From: Prosthecobacter sp.
GTDB taxonomy: Bacteria > Verrucomicrobiota > Verrucomicrobiia > Verrucomicrobiales > Verrucomicrobiaceae
Direction of reading: 5' to 3'
Assembly: GCF_014879935.1 (NCBI RefSeq)
Contig: NZ_JACSRD010000127.1
Location: 1-64,000, forward strand
Length of the DNA stretch: 64,000 bases
Positions 47,882 to 55,542 of the stretch are shown here, one piece after another (positions within the stretch are counted from its first letter, which is position 1; every line of letters begins with the position of its first letter). The translations under genes were made by a program, and so were the position numbers. The notes under the pieces were generated by a model. It was not told the origin of the DNA. It was given only the letters and a program-made list of their open reading frames with translations, and ran no database searches.

Positions 47882-48688
47882 TTACAGGCCGGTCAGTGTC
47901 CACTGCTGCCAGTCGCTCCAGGTGCCGAAGTCCTCGCCTTTGTAGAGGTAGCGCAGGCGCACCTTGATGATGACGCTCTGCCCGGCGGGCGGCAGCCAGT
48001 TCAGGGTGTAGTTGGGGCGCAGATCGATGTCGCTCTTGATGCCGGCCGCTCCCAGGTCGAACTCCATCCTCACCCCGTCGAACTGGTTCTTCCTCCACAG
48101 CACCTCCATCTTCCCGTCGGTGGTGGAACGCAGGTCAAAGTCCGGTGCCGTGCTGCCCGGTGGGGGCGGGGCGGCGGCCACGGTGCCTTCCACGCCCAGA
48201 TCCTCGCCGATGGCGGGGTTGTAACCGGTGGCGGTCTTGATCTTGTCGCCGATGTAGGTGAACACGCGCTTCATGCAGCCGTTGGCCACGGCGGCGGGAG
48301 CCCCGGCAGGCGGGGTGAAGCCCTGCCAGGCCACGTTTCCGACCACATTGTCGCCATAGAGCGCCACCTCGATGCATTGGTAGCAGGCGGAGCTGGCTGG
48401 GGCCAGGGCGCCCCGGTAGGTGTCCAGGCCGTAGATGGCGGTGTCCACATCCAGCAGGATGGCCGTCACGTCACCGGCATCCAGGGCCAGGGTGGTGGCG
48501 TGGGTGGGCAGCTTGATCTTGAAGTTGCGCAACCAGACGATCTGGTCGCCGATGCGGACGGGGAAATAGACTTGATGTCTCATGGTGGAACGTTTCTTGG
48601 ATGTGAGGTGGGTGGTGAGCGGGGGTAAAACGGTGTCGTAGTGAAGGCCGGAATCCCAGGTTTTCCCGAACTGGTCCCAGGAGGGCAT
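47882..48688 (-). CDS. Hypothetical protein, probable tail-fibre or surface partner
   Basis: A 268-residue protein I recognise only as a type seen beside collagen-like genes in related bacteria. It opens with a Trp-rich segment (MPSWDQFGKTWDSGLHYDTVLPPLTTH), followed by strand-rich sequence (HQVYFPVRIGDQIVWLRNFKIKLP, DAGDVTAILLDVDTAIYGLD) and a C-terminal Trp-rich part (LPPAGQSVIIKVRLRYLYKGEDFGTWSDWQQWTL) resembling a small beta-sandwich. It has no signal peptide. The start at 48688 is fixed by a perfect ribosome site. The start directly follows the stop of the heptad-repeat frame. Confidence 0.7.
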   Translation of the reverse strand: MPSWDQFGKTWDSGLHYDTVLPPLTTHLTSKKRSTMRHQVYFPVRIGDQIVWLRNFKIKLPTHATTLALDAGDVTAILLDVDTAIYGLDTYRGALAPASSACYQCIEVALYGDNVVGNVAWQGFTPPAGAPAAVANGCMKRVFTYIGDKIKTATGYNPAIGEDLGVEGTVAAAPPPPGSTAPDFDLRSTTDGKMEVLWRKNQFDGVRMEFDLGAAGIKSDIDLRPNYTLNWLPPAGQSVIIKVRLRYLYKGEDFGTWSDWQQWTLTGL

Positions 48689-49168
48689 CTAGCGGGACCT
48701 CCTGAGGTGGGGCGTATCCGGGCTGTGAGGAGCGATGACTTCGGCGCGGCGGCCATGCGGCTTGGAAAGGAGAGCGCCAAAACCGCCCGTCTGCGGCATC
48801 CTGATCTCAATGGGGGCCCTCTCTTCCGCCAAGTGACGCATCCCGTTGTAAAGGTGAGCCATCACCTTCCGAAGGTGATGACTCACTCTGGCAGGGTGAG
48901 CGCTCACTCCGGGGTGGTGAGGTCTCACTTTCCCAAGGTGATCCCTCCCTGCGACAAGGTGAGCCGGGAAATCGAGAAGGTGATGCCTCCCTTTTCCGAC
49001 GTGGTGCATCACCTTGAAAAGTTGGGCCATCACTCTGGCGAGGTGATGGGGTCCGACGCCGGTCTTTCCTGTCTCTTCACGACGCCTCCTGTGCAGGCCG
49101 CCAGCCAACGCCCGCGTGATGTTGCCGCCGGTCGCTGCCGCTGAAAGGGAGATCGGTGACGCGTTCAT
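48689..49168 (-). CDS. Possible His-rich heptad-repeat protein (coding status uncertain)
   Basis: An open frame of 159 codons on the minus strand. Its middle is made of seven-residue units such as HHLRKVM, AHLYNGM and DHLGKVR, translated from a 21-bp tandem repeat. Its TAG stop is immediately before the ATG at 48688, and the ribosome site for that gene lies inside it, an arrangement typical of operon genes. Against it: the 21-bp period keeps frames open on both strands (a frame of similar length reads 48641-49144 on the plus strand), there is no clear ribosome site at 49168, and the sequence is low in complexity. Confidence 0.35.
   Translation of the reverse strand: MNASPISLSAAATGGNITRALAGGLHRRRREETGKTGVGPHHLARVMAQLFKVMHHVGKGRHHLLDFPAHLVAGRDHLGKVRPHHPGVSAHPARVSHHLRKVMAHLYNGMRHLAEERAPIEIRMPQTGGFGALLSKPHGRRAEVIAPHSPDTPHLRRSR
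48697..48703 (-). promoter_or_regulatory. Consensus ribosome binding site (AGGAGGT)
   Basis: On the minus strand AGGAGGT lies 8 bases before the ATG at 48688. This is unusual here because most genes in the window lack a clear Shine-Dalgarno sequence. It decides the start of the 268-residue protein and suggests efficient translation independent of the upstream frame. Confidence 0.85.
48830..49060. repeat. Array of eleven degenerate 21-bp repeats, several near-palindromic
   Basis: Eleven in-register units of exactly 21 bases run from 48830 to 49060. The best unit (48851-48871) contains AAGGTGA-GCCA-TCACCTT, a perfect 7-bp inverted repeat. Several others keep TGA-N4-TCA (48872, 48893, 48914) or a similar GGTG...TCACC form (48998, 49019); units at 48935-48997 have lost the right arm. 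The array lies between the divergent kinase gene and the tail-fibre-like genes. It could be an iteron-like binding array or encode a heptad-repeat protein. Confidence 0.9.
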
Positions 49169-49292
49169 GTTTCACCGGCTTTACCCAACTCACCACAGCA
49201 GCGTCACAAACTTTATTTGCCGAAAGGCGGTGGAGAGTTCTTGCGCCGATGGCAAGGGCGCCGCTACCATCCGCGGCCAGCAACGCCTGCGA

Positions 49293-52200
49293 ATGGACGA
49301 TCCCGACGCCACCGTACCCATGTTCAAGTCCACGCCGCAGGCTGGCGCAGGCGGTTTGTCTCCTCAGGAGGTGGGAAACCTCATGGCGGTGGGTGCGGAG
49401 GCCTTCGAGTCCCGGCGCACCTCCCGTCCGCGTGCATGGAATCCGCCGAGCACCGAGGAACTGCAGAAGATGCTGCCGCAGTATGAGATCAGCGGCTTCA
49501 TCGCCCGCGGCGGCATGGGCGCGGTGTACAAGGGGGTGCAGCGCGCGCTGGATCGTACGGTGGCCATCAAAATCCTGCCGCCCGAGATCGTGGATGACGG
49601 CGAGGCGAACTACGCGCAGCGCTTCAAGCAGGAGGCGCGCGCGATGGCGAAGTTCAAACATCCGGGCATCGTCACGGTGTACGAGGCGGGGGAGGCGGAA
49701 TTGCAGGGTCAAGACAGTCAAGGAGCTGCGCGTCAAGAGAGTCAAGGTGGGAAGCTGCTCTACTTTGTGATGGAGTTCATCGAGGGCACGGACGTGGCGC
49801 AACTCGTCGCCACGCACGGCCAGCTTCCACCGCAGGAGGCGATCCGTATCACCACCGCGGTGTGTGACGCGCTGGCCTATGCGCACGCTCGTGGCGTGGT
49901 GCATCGGGACATCAAGCCCTCGAACATCATGATCGATGCCGACGGCCAGGTGAAAGTGGCGGACTTTGGCCTCGCGAAGGTGACCGCGCACGACAGTAGT
50001 GGCATCACGCGCAGCAGTGTCACGATGGGCACGCCTGATTTTGTGGCACCGGAGGCCATGCTCGCCGGGACGCTGGTGGACCAGCGCGCGGACATCTATG
50101 CGGTGGGCGTGATGCTGTATCAAATGCTCACCGGCCACATCCCGCGCGGGCGCTTCTCCCCCATCAGCGCGGTGGTGCCGCAGAGCGATCCGAAGCTCGA
50201 CGCCATCGTGGACAAGGCGATGCAGACGGACCGCGAGAAGCGCTACAGCAGCGCGGTGGAGATGAAGACGGAGGTGGAGGCTGTAGCCGCGCCTGCAAAG
50301 GCGTGGTCAGGAGATGCTTCGTCTGACCACCGGCTTGCGCCGGCAGCTACAAGCAACGGCGTGTCCGCGGCTGCAAAGACACGGCGGAAGATGTCGATGC
50401 TGGTCGGTGCGGCGGCGGTGATAGTGCTCGGTGCGGGGGCATTCTGGATGACGCGGAAGGATGAAGAAGGTAGGGCGGCTGGTCCCGCAGCAGCCGCGAG
50501 TGCCCCGTCGGCGGCGCTTGCAGGAGCAAGCGCCCTACCCAGCGCCACCGTCTCCATCCCCGGCCTGCCGGACCTGCCGCCGCTTGCGATCCCCGCTGGT
50601 GAGCCGGGGCTGGTGAAAGAGATCACACTCGCGCCGCAGCCGTTTCTGCACCGCATCGCGCTGCTGCCGGACTCGCGGAGGATGCTGGCCTTCAAAGGAA
50701 GCAGGGTGGAACTGCTCGACCTCCAGACCGAGGGCACGGTGTGGTCCGTGGATGCGGGCGGGGACGCCGAAGCGGTGGCCGTCAGCCGGGATGGCAGCCG
50801 CTTTGCGCACTATCGCTACGCGCTGAATCGGAACGCCAAGGACTTTCGACCCGAAGATCAGAAGGCCGTGATCACCCTGCGTGCGACGAAGGACGGCTCC
50901 GTGATCCAGAGCTGGACGGTCCCTGTCGGGCTCATGAGTGTGCCGGGCGGCTCACTGGCGATGGCACCCTTCGGGAGACGTCTCGTGGCGAGGGTGGGAG
51001 CAGACAAGAGCGGCAAGGGGCCCACGACGTTCGTGGCCTTGGATGAAGGGCACGCGGAGCCTGTCGCCCGCTGGTCGGTGGCGGAGCATAATGGGCACAT
51101 GATCTTTTGCGTGGACGAGGATCATTTCCTCTCGACCGGCAACGGTCCGGCCATGCTGCTGACCGTGGCCCAACCCGGAAAGGCTGAGGTTTTCGCGCAA
51201 ACGGGGGCGGAACTTAATAGTGCGATCAGCCCGGATGGGCTCCAGCTTGTTACCTGCGATCGCAGCGCCGGGATGGCCGTATGGGATACCTCGACACGCC
51301 AGCGCCTGAGGAATCTGGAAGGGGCGCCGCAAAAGGCCGATCTCGTCGCCATTTCCCGCTCAGGTGCCGTCGTGATGATGGGGGATGCGGTGCTGCGGGA
51401 TAAGAACAAAGCCACGCCGCAGGCTTACTCCGCGCCCTTTGGCATCTGGGACAGCCACACGGGCAAGAGGCTCGCCACGCTCTCTCCACCGAGGGCCGGG
51501 CAGACCTACAATGGGTCCAGCTCCGCCACCATCGCCGACAACAGTACCTTTTTCGCCACGGTCGCGCGGTACGATCCACCTCGGGAGGGAGGAGGCGCGA
51601 ACGTGGTGCAGATATGGCGGCTGCCAGCACCGCTCAAACCTGACAAAGCCAAGACCTCCGCCGCCACCGGCCTCCGATGGCCTCACATGCCGACCGAGGA
51701 GGACAGGAAGCTGGCCTTCACGAACACGCTGGGGATGAAATTCGTGCCGGTGCCGGGGACGGAGGTGCTTTTCTGCATTCATGAGACGCGGAAGCAGGAT
51801 TACGCGGCCTACGCGGCGGCGGTGCCGAAGGTGGATGCGCTGTGGCGGCAGCCAGCGTTTTATCGCGACACGCCTGTGAGTCCGACGCCTGACCATCCGG
51901 TGGCATGGGTGAACCTGGGGGACTGTCAGGGCTTTTGTGCTTGGCTGAGCACCAAGGAGGGGCGGAAATACCGCCTGCCCTCCGATTACGAGTGGAGCTG
52001 CGCCGTGGGCATCAGTGAGCGGGAGGACCGGGAGGCACTGCCGACGGTGAGAGGTGCGGTGTTCATATCCGTGTTCGCCTGGGGCACGCAGTGGCCGCCG
52101 CCGAAGGGCGCAGGCAATCTGGGTGACGAGACGCTGAAGCGCGTCACCGGCCAGGAACCGGTGATAACCGGCTATGATGATGGCTTTGCCACCACCGCGC

Positions 52201-52442
52201 CGGTGATGAGCTTCCCACCCAATGCGCTGGGCATCCATGACCTGGCCGGAAACGTGTGGGAGTTCTGCTCGGACTGGTACGATTCCTTGCAACAGAAGAT
52301 CACCGTCCGTGGCAGCAGCTACAACAATGGCAATCCAGAGCCCAACGCCGCATTCGTGGCCGCCGTGATTCGCAACGGGCAGCCGCAGGATCGCGGCGCC
52401 ATCAACACTGGCTTCCGCATCGTGGCGGAGCGGCTGCCGTGA
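49293..52442 (+). CDS. Ser/Thr protein kinase fused to formylglycine-enzyme-like domain
   Basis: A membrane protein of about 1049 residues from ATG 49293 (MDDPDATVPMFK). A Hanks-type kinase at about 63-330 has the P-loop ARGGMGAVYKG, VAIK, HRDIKPSN, DFG and APE motifs, so it should be active. A single membrane helix (LVGAAAVIVLGAGAFWM) lies near 365-385. The next 400 residues or so are outside the membrane and look propeller-like (LLPDSRRMLAFKGSRVELLDL, VAVSRDGSRFAHY). The C-terminal part (about 808-1049) is a SUMF1/FGE-sulfatase-type domain (MKFVPVPGTEVLFCIHETR, HPVAWVNLGDCQGFCAWL, DLAGNVWEFCSDWY, NTGFRIVAE), probably a binding domain here. Three in-frame repeat insertions interrupt the linkers. 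A sigma factor gene follows 112 bases downstream. Confidence 0.93.
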   Translation: MDDPDATVPMFKSTPQAGAGGLSPQEVGNLMAVGAEAFESRRTSRPRAWNPPSTEELQKMLPQYEISGFIARGGMGAVYKGVQRALDRTVAIKILPPEIVDDGEANYAQRFKQEARAMAKFKHPGIVTVYEAGEAELQGQDSQGAARQESQGGKLLYFVMEFIEGTDVAQLVATHGQLPPQEAIRITTAVCDALAYAHARGVVHRDIKPSNIMIDADGQVKVADFGLAKVTAHDSSGITRSSVTMGTPDFVAPEAMLAGTLVDQRADIYAVGVMLYQMLTGHIPRGRFSPISAVVPQSDPKLDAIVDKAMQTDREKRYSSAVEMKTEVEAVAAPAKAWSGDASSDHRLAPAATSNGVSAAAKTRRKMSMLVGAAAVIVLGAGAFWMTRKDEEGRAAGPAAAASAPSAALAGASALPSATVSIPGLPDLPPLAIPAGEPGLVKEITLAPQPFLHRIALLPDSRRMLAFKGSRVELLDLQTEGTVWSVDAGGDAEAVAVSRDGSRFAHYRYALNRNAKDFRPEDQKAVITLRATKDGSVIQSWTVPVGLMSVPGGSLAMAPFGRRLVARVGADKSGKGPTTFVALDEGHAEPVARWSVAEHNGHMIFCVDEDHFLSTGNGPAMLLTVAQPGKAEVFAQTGAELNSAISPDGLQLVTCDRSAGMAVWDTSTRQRLRNLEGAPQKADLVAISRSGAVVMMGDAVLRDKNKATPQAYSAPFGIWDSHTGKRLATLSPPRAGQTYNGSSSATIADNSTFFATVARYDPPREGGGANVVQIWRLPAPLKPDKAKTSAATGLRWPHMPTEEDRKLAFTNTLGMKFVPVPGTEVLFCIHETRKQDYAAYAAAVPKVDALWRQPAFYRDTPVSPTPDHPVAWVNLGDCQGFCAWLSTKEGRKYRLPSDYEWSCAVGISEREDREALPTVRGAVFISVFAWGTQWPPPKGAGNLGDETLKRVTGQEPVITGYDDGFATTAPVMSFPPNALGIHDLAGNVWEFCSDWYDSLQQKITVRGSSYNNGNPEPNAAFVAAVIRNGQPQDRGAINTGFRIVAERLP
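49708..49747 (+). repeat. In-frame direct-repeat insertion inside kinase domain
   Basis: A 16-bp unit (GTCAAGACAGTCAAGG) at 49708-49723 recurs with one change at 49732-49747; the period is 24 bases (8 codons). It encodes a Gln/Ser-rich insert (GQDSQGAARQESQGG) between the strand ending TVYEAGE and the hinge strand LLYFVMEF, where kinases normally have a short turn. Confidence 0.75.
50283..50350 (+). repeat. Palindromic element in kinase coding sequence (1)
   Basis: A 68-bp imperfect palindrome. The ends are GTAGC (50283) and GCTAC (50350); the core arms GTGGTCAG (50303-50310) and CTGACCAC (50323-50330) are perfect with a 12-base loop, and the intermediate arms match with few gaps. It is read through in frame in the juxtamembrane linker (VAAPAKAWSGDASSDHRLAP). 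It looks like a small REP/MITE-type element. Confidence 0.8.
50469..50539 (+). repeat. Palindromic element in kinase coding sequence (2)
   Basis: A 71-bp element bounded by GGTAGGGCG (50469-50477) and its exact reverse complement CGCCCTACC (50531-50539). Inside are two sub-hairpins: GCGGCTG/CAGCCGC (50475-50481, 50491-50497) and GCGCTTGC-AGGA-GCAAGCGC (50514-50533). It is translated as an Ala-rich stretch just after the membrane helix. Confidence 0.85.
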
Positions 52443-52554
52443 CCGTTGGCGTGAAGGCTTTGGCTGATCCGGGCGCTGTGCGTCCAGAGCAAACGTCACT
52501 GATCGCCTAAAGGCTTGACTCCCACCCAGCATCCGCATCACTTCACCGCAGCGC

Positions 52555-53301
52555 ATGGCAGCACTTCCCCCCAAAGGCGATGGCAGATTCCCCACCACGG
52601 AGTGGACGCTGGTGGCCCGGCTGCACCACGATGATCCGGCGGTGAGCAGGCGCGCACTGGATGACCTCTGCACGCAATACCATTTCCCGCTCTACTGCTA
52701 CCTCCGTCGCAGAGGGCTGGCGCATCATGACGCGGAGGACGCGCTGCACGATTTCATGGCCCGGCTGCTGCGGCTCGATTCCTTTGGCATGGCCGACGCG
52801 GAAAAAGGCCGGCTGCGCACCTTTCTGCTGGTGGCCTTGCAACGTTACCTCATCAACTGGCGGCGCGCTGCGCTGCGCCACCGCGCCCGTGAAATGAGCG
52901 CCGATGCCGAGGCGGCGATCGCCGCTGCCGAGGGCCGCTTTCAACGTGAGGAGACCGGCCATCAGGAAAGCCCGGACCGCCTTTACGACCGCCAGTGGGC
53001 GCAGGAACTCATGAACCTGGTGCTGCTGCGCCTCCGTGCAAAGTACGCGGCGAAGAAGAAAGAACGCTTGTTCGAAACCCTGCGCCCGGTTTTGCTGAAC
53101 GGAGGCAGCCTCAACGGCTTTGACAGCACGCGCATGGCTGAGGAACTGGGCATGCGCTCCGGTGCCCTGCGCACCGCCCTCATGCGTCTGCTGGAAGACT
53201 ACCGCGAGGCGCTGCGGCATGAGATCCTGCAAACGGTGGAGAACAAGGACATGGCCCGGGAGGAATTCCAGGCGCTGGCCGTTCTCTTCAAGCAGGAGTG
53301 A
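52555..53301 (+). CDS. ECF-like RNA polymerase sigma factor paired with Ser/Thr kinase
   Basis: A 248-residue sigma-70-family protein. Its start (FPTTEWTLVARLHHDDPAVSRRALDDL) is typical of sigma factors found beside Ser/Thr kinases in Planctomycetes and Verrucomicrobiota. Region 2 is LCTQYHFPLYCYLRRRGLAHHDAEDALHDFMARLL with GRLRTFLLVALQRYLINWRR; region 4 is weaker (GFDSTRMAEELGMRSGALRTALMRLLEDYREALRHEI). The linker between them is long. It follows the kinase-FGE gene on the same strand, so kinase-based control of the sigma factor, as reported for other STK-linked ECF groups, is plausible. No anti-sigma protein is evident. Confidence 0.88.
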   Translation: MAALPPKGDGRFPTTEWTLVARLHHDDPAVSRRALDDLCTQYHFPLYCYLRRRGLAHHDAEDALHDFMARLLRLDSFGMADAEKGRLRTFLLVALQRYLINWRRAALRHRAREMSADAEAAIAAAEGRFQREETGHQESPDRLYDRQWAQELMNLVLLRLRAKYAAKKKERLFETLRPVLLNGGSLNGFDSTRMAEELGMRSGALRTALMRLLEDYREALRHEILQTVENKDMAREEFQALAVLFKQE

Positions 53302-53313
53302 CCTCGCCGACGT

Positions 53314-55110
53314 CTAGTTCGTCTTCAGCACCTCAATGAACGCCTCCTGGGGGATGTTCACCTTGCCGATGGCTTTCATCTTCTTCTTACCTTCCTTCTG
53401 CTTCTCCAAAAGCTTGCGTTTGCGGGTGATGTCGCCGCCGTAGCACTTCGCCGTCACGTCCTTGCGCAGGGCGCTGATGGATTCACGGGCGATGATCTTC
53501 CCGCCGATGGCCGCCTGGATGGCGACGACGAAGAGCTGCTGGGGAATGACCTCCTTGAGCTTGCCGCAGAGCTGACGACCGCGGCTTTCCGCCTTCGAAC
53601 GATGCACGATGCAGGAAAACGCGTCCACGGGGTCGCCCGCGATGAGGATGTCCATCTTCACGAGCTCCGCAGGCTCGTAGCCGGCGTGCTCATAGTCCAT
53701 GCTGCCGTATCCGCGGGTGATGGACTTCAGCTTGTCGTTGAAATCGACCAGGATCTCATTGAGCGGCATCACCGTGTGCAGCAGCACACGACGATCGTCC
53801 AACGTTTCCGTGTTGTTCACCATTCCACGCTTGTCCATGACCAGCTGCATCATGTCACCGATGTATTCGTTCGGGATCATGATGTTCACCTTCACCATGG
53901 GTTCACGGATCTCGTCGATCTCCTGGGCCGACGGCAGGAAGCAGGGATTGTCCACCTCCATCTCGGTGCCGTCGGTCTTGCGGACCTGATAAATGACCGA
54001 AGGATACGTCGAAATGACGTCCATGTTGAATTCGCGCCGGAGCCTTTCCTGCACGATCTCCATGTGCAGAAGGCCTAGAAAGCCGCAGCGGAAGCCGAAG
54101 CCGAGCGCGGCGGAGCTCTCACTCATGAAGGTGAAGGCCGCGTCGTTGATTTGAAGCTTGCCCACGGCGAGCTTGAGCGCCTCGAAGTCATCCGTGCTCA
54201 CGGGATAAATGCCGCTGAACACCAGGGGATGGATCTCCTTGAAGCCCGGCAGCGGCTGTGGCGAGGGCTTGCGGGATTCTGTGATGGTATCGCCGATTTT
54301 GACATCCGCCGTCGATTTCACATTGGCGATGAGATAGCCCACATCCCCGGCTTCGAGCTTCTCACACGTCGTCATCTTCGGCCGGAAAATGCCCACATCC
54401 TTGATTTCGTAATCAAGACCTGTGGCCATCATGCGAACCTTCTGCCCGCGAATGATGGTTCCACTGACAACGCGGACGTAGCTCACCACCCCACGATACG
54501 CGTCGAACACTGAGTCAAAAACGGAAGCCCTGAGGTAGCCGTCACCCGGGTCCTTGGGCGGAGGGATGTAGGCAACGATCGCCTCAAGGATGTCCTCGAT
54601 TCCGATGCCCATTTTGGCGCTCGCAGGCACAGCCTCATCGGCCGGAAGCTGCAGGATGTCCTCCAACTGCCGTTTGCACTTGTCGATGTCGGCGCTGGGA
54701 AGATCGACTTTGTTGATCACCGGGATGACATGCAGATTCTGCTGCATTGCCAGGTTCAAATTCGCCACGGTTTGCGCCTCCACTCCCTGGGAAGCATCAA
54801 TCAGCAACAACGCCCCCTCACAGGCGGCCAACGAACGGCTGACCTCATAGCTGAAATCGACGTGGCCCGGAGTGTCCAGCAGGTTCAGCTTGTACATCTG
54901 CCCGTCACGCGCCTTGTAGTTCATGCACACGGGATGCGCCTTGATGGTGATGCCTCGTTCACGCTCCAGATCCATCGCATCGAGGAGCTGATCCTGCTGC
55001 TCACGCTGGGTAATGGTCTTGGTGAACTCCAACAGACGGTCAGAAAGCGTGGTCTTGCCGTGGTCGATGTGGGCAATGATGGAGAAATTGCGGGTGTTGG
55101 CGATGGACAT
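53314..55110 (-). CDS. lepA: Elongation factor 4 (back-translocating GTPase)
   Basis: A 598-residue translational GTPase of the usual LepA length. The G motifs are AHIDHGKTTLSDRL (G1), RGITIKAHP (G2), DTPGHVDFSYE (G3), NKVDLPSAD (G4) and PASAKMG (G5). Domain II, the V domain (CGFLGLLHMEIVQERL) and the LepA-specific C-terminal domain (KCYGGDITRKRKLLEKQKEGKKKMK) are complete. It binds ribosomes under stress such as high ionic strength or low pH. It is convergent with the sigma factor gene 12 bases away and divergent from the pterin dehydratase gene. Confidence 0.98.
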   Translation of the reverse strand: MSIANTRNFSIIAHIDHGKTTLSDRLLEFTKTITQREQQDQLLDAMDLERERGITIKAHPVCMNYKARDGQMYKLNLLDTPGHVDFSYEVSRSLAACEGALLLIDASQGVEAQTVANLNLAMQQNLHVIPVINKVDLPSADIDKCKRQLEDILQLPADEAVPASAKMGIGIEDILEAIVAYIPPPKDPGDGYLRASVFDSVFDAYRGVVSYVRVVSGTIIRGQKVRMMATGLDYEIKDVGIFRPKMTTCEKLEAGDVGYLIANVKSTADVKIGDTITESRKPSPQPLPGFKEIHPLVFSGIYPVSTDDFEALKLAVGKLQINDAAFTFMSESSAALGFGFRCGFLGLLHMEIVQERLRREFNMDVISTYPSVIYQVRKTDGTEMEVDNPCFLPSAQEIDEIREPMVKVNIMIPNEYIGDMMQLVMDKRGMVNNTETLDDRRVLLHTVMPLNEILVDFNDKLKSITRGYGSMDYEHAGYEPAELVKMDILIAGDPVDAFSCIVHRSKAESRGRQLCGKLKEVIPQQLFVVAIQAAIGGKIIARESISALRKDVTAKCYGGDITRKRKLLEKQKEGKKKMKAIGKVNIPQEAFIEVLKTN

Positions 55111-55206
55111 TCCGGGGGCGGTTCAGGGGGCGGCGTATCTAGTCCAGAGCCAGAGGGAATGCAATTCCGATACTTGAAGCCGCGCGCCCCAGGACGATGC
55201 TGGCTC

Positions 55207-55500
55207 ATGAAACCCGCGCTTTTGGATGAAACGGCCGCCCAGCAGGCCCTGGCGTCACTGACAGGCTGGCGGATCGAGGGGAAGGAACTCGTCAAAGAGT
55301 GCTCATTCCCCAGCTATCTCGCTGGAATCGATTTTGTGAATCGAATCGCCCACGTTGCCGAGGCGATGAACCACCATCCCGACCTCCGCGTAGGGTGGAG
55401 AAAGGTCACGATGACTCTCAGCACCCACAGCTCAGGTGGACTGACTCATCTAGACTTCGAACTGGCTCGCAAGGCCGATGCACTGCTGGCATCGATGTGA
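55207..55500 (+). CDS. Pterin-4a-carbinolamine dehydratase
   Basis: A 97-residue protein of the PCD/DCoH family. The active-site signature is complete: AEAMNHHPDLRVGWRKVTMTLSTHSSGGLTHLDFELA. The enzyme dehydrates 4a-hydroxytetrahydrobiopterin to recycle the cofactor of aromatic amino acid hydroxylases. No such hydroxylase is nearby, so another role in pterin repair is possible. ATG 55207 gives the normal family length. It ends before a hairpin shared with the convergent purH. Confidence 0.95.
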   Translation: MKPALLDETAAQQALASLTGWRIEGKELVKECSFPSYLAGIDFVNRIAHVAEAMNHHPDLRVGWRKVTMTLSTHSSGGLTHLDFELARKADALLASM

Positions 55501-55507
55501 GACCGTC

Positions 55508-55530
55508 GGCACCCCATTCGCTGGAGTGCC
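55508..55530. terminator. Hairpin between convergent PCD and purH genes
   Basis: GGCACCCCA and TGGAGTGCC form a 9-bp stem with one mismatch and a TTCGC loop in the 42-base gap between the stops at 55500 and 55543. No T-run is present, so it may act as a weak bidirectional terminator or an mRNA end stabiliser. Confidence 0.45.
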
Positions 55531-55542
55531 ACGCATGCGCTC

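Noticed and set aside
47153-49060. Complete prophage
   Set aside because: There are no integrase, terminase, capsid, portal or lysis genes in the neighbourhood.
48830-49060. CRISPR array
   Set aside because: The units are contiguous 21-bp tandem repeats with no spacers and no cas genes nearby.
48641-49144. Plus-strand heptad-repeat frame as a separate gene
   Set aside because: The 21-bp period keeps both strands open. The minus-strand frame has better operon context, and neither is proven, so only the minus frame is listed at low confidence.
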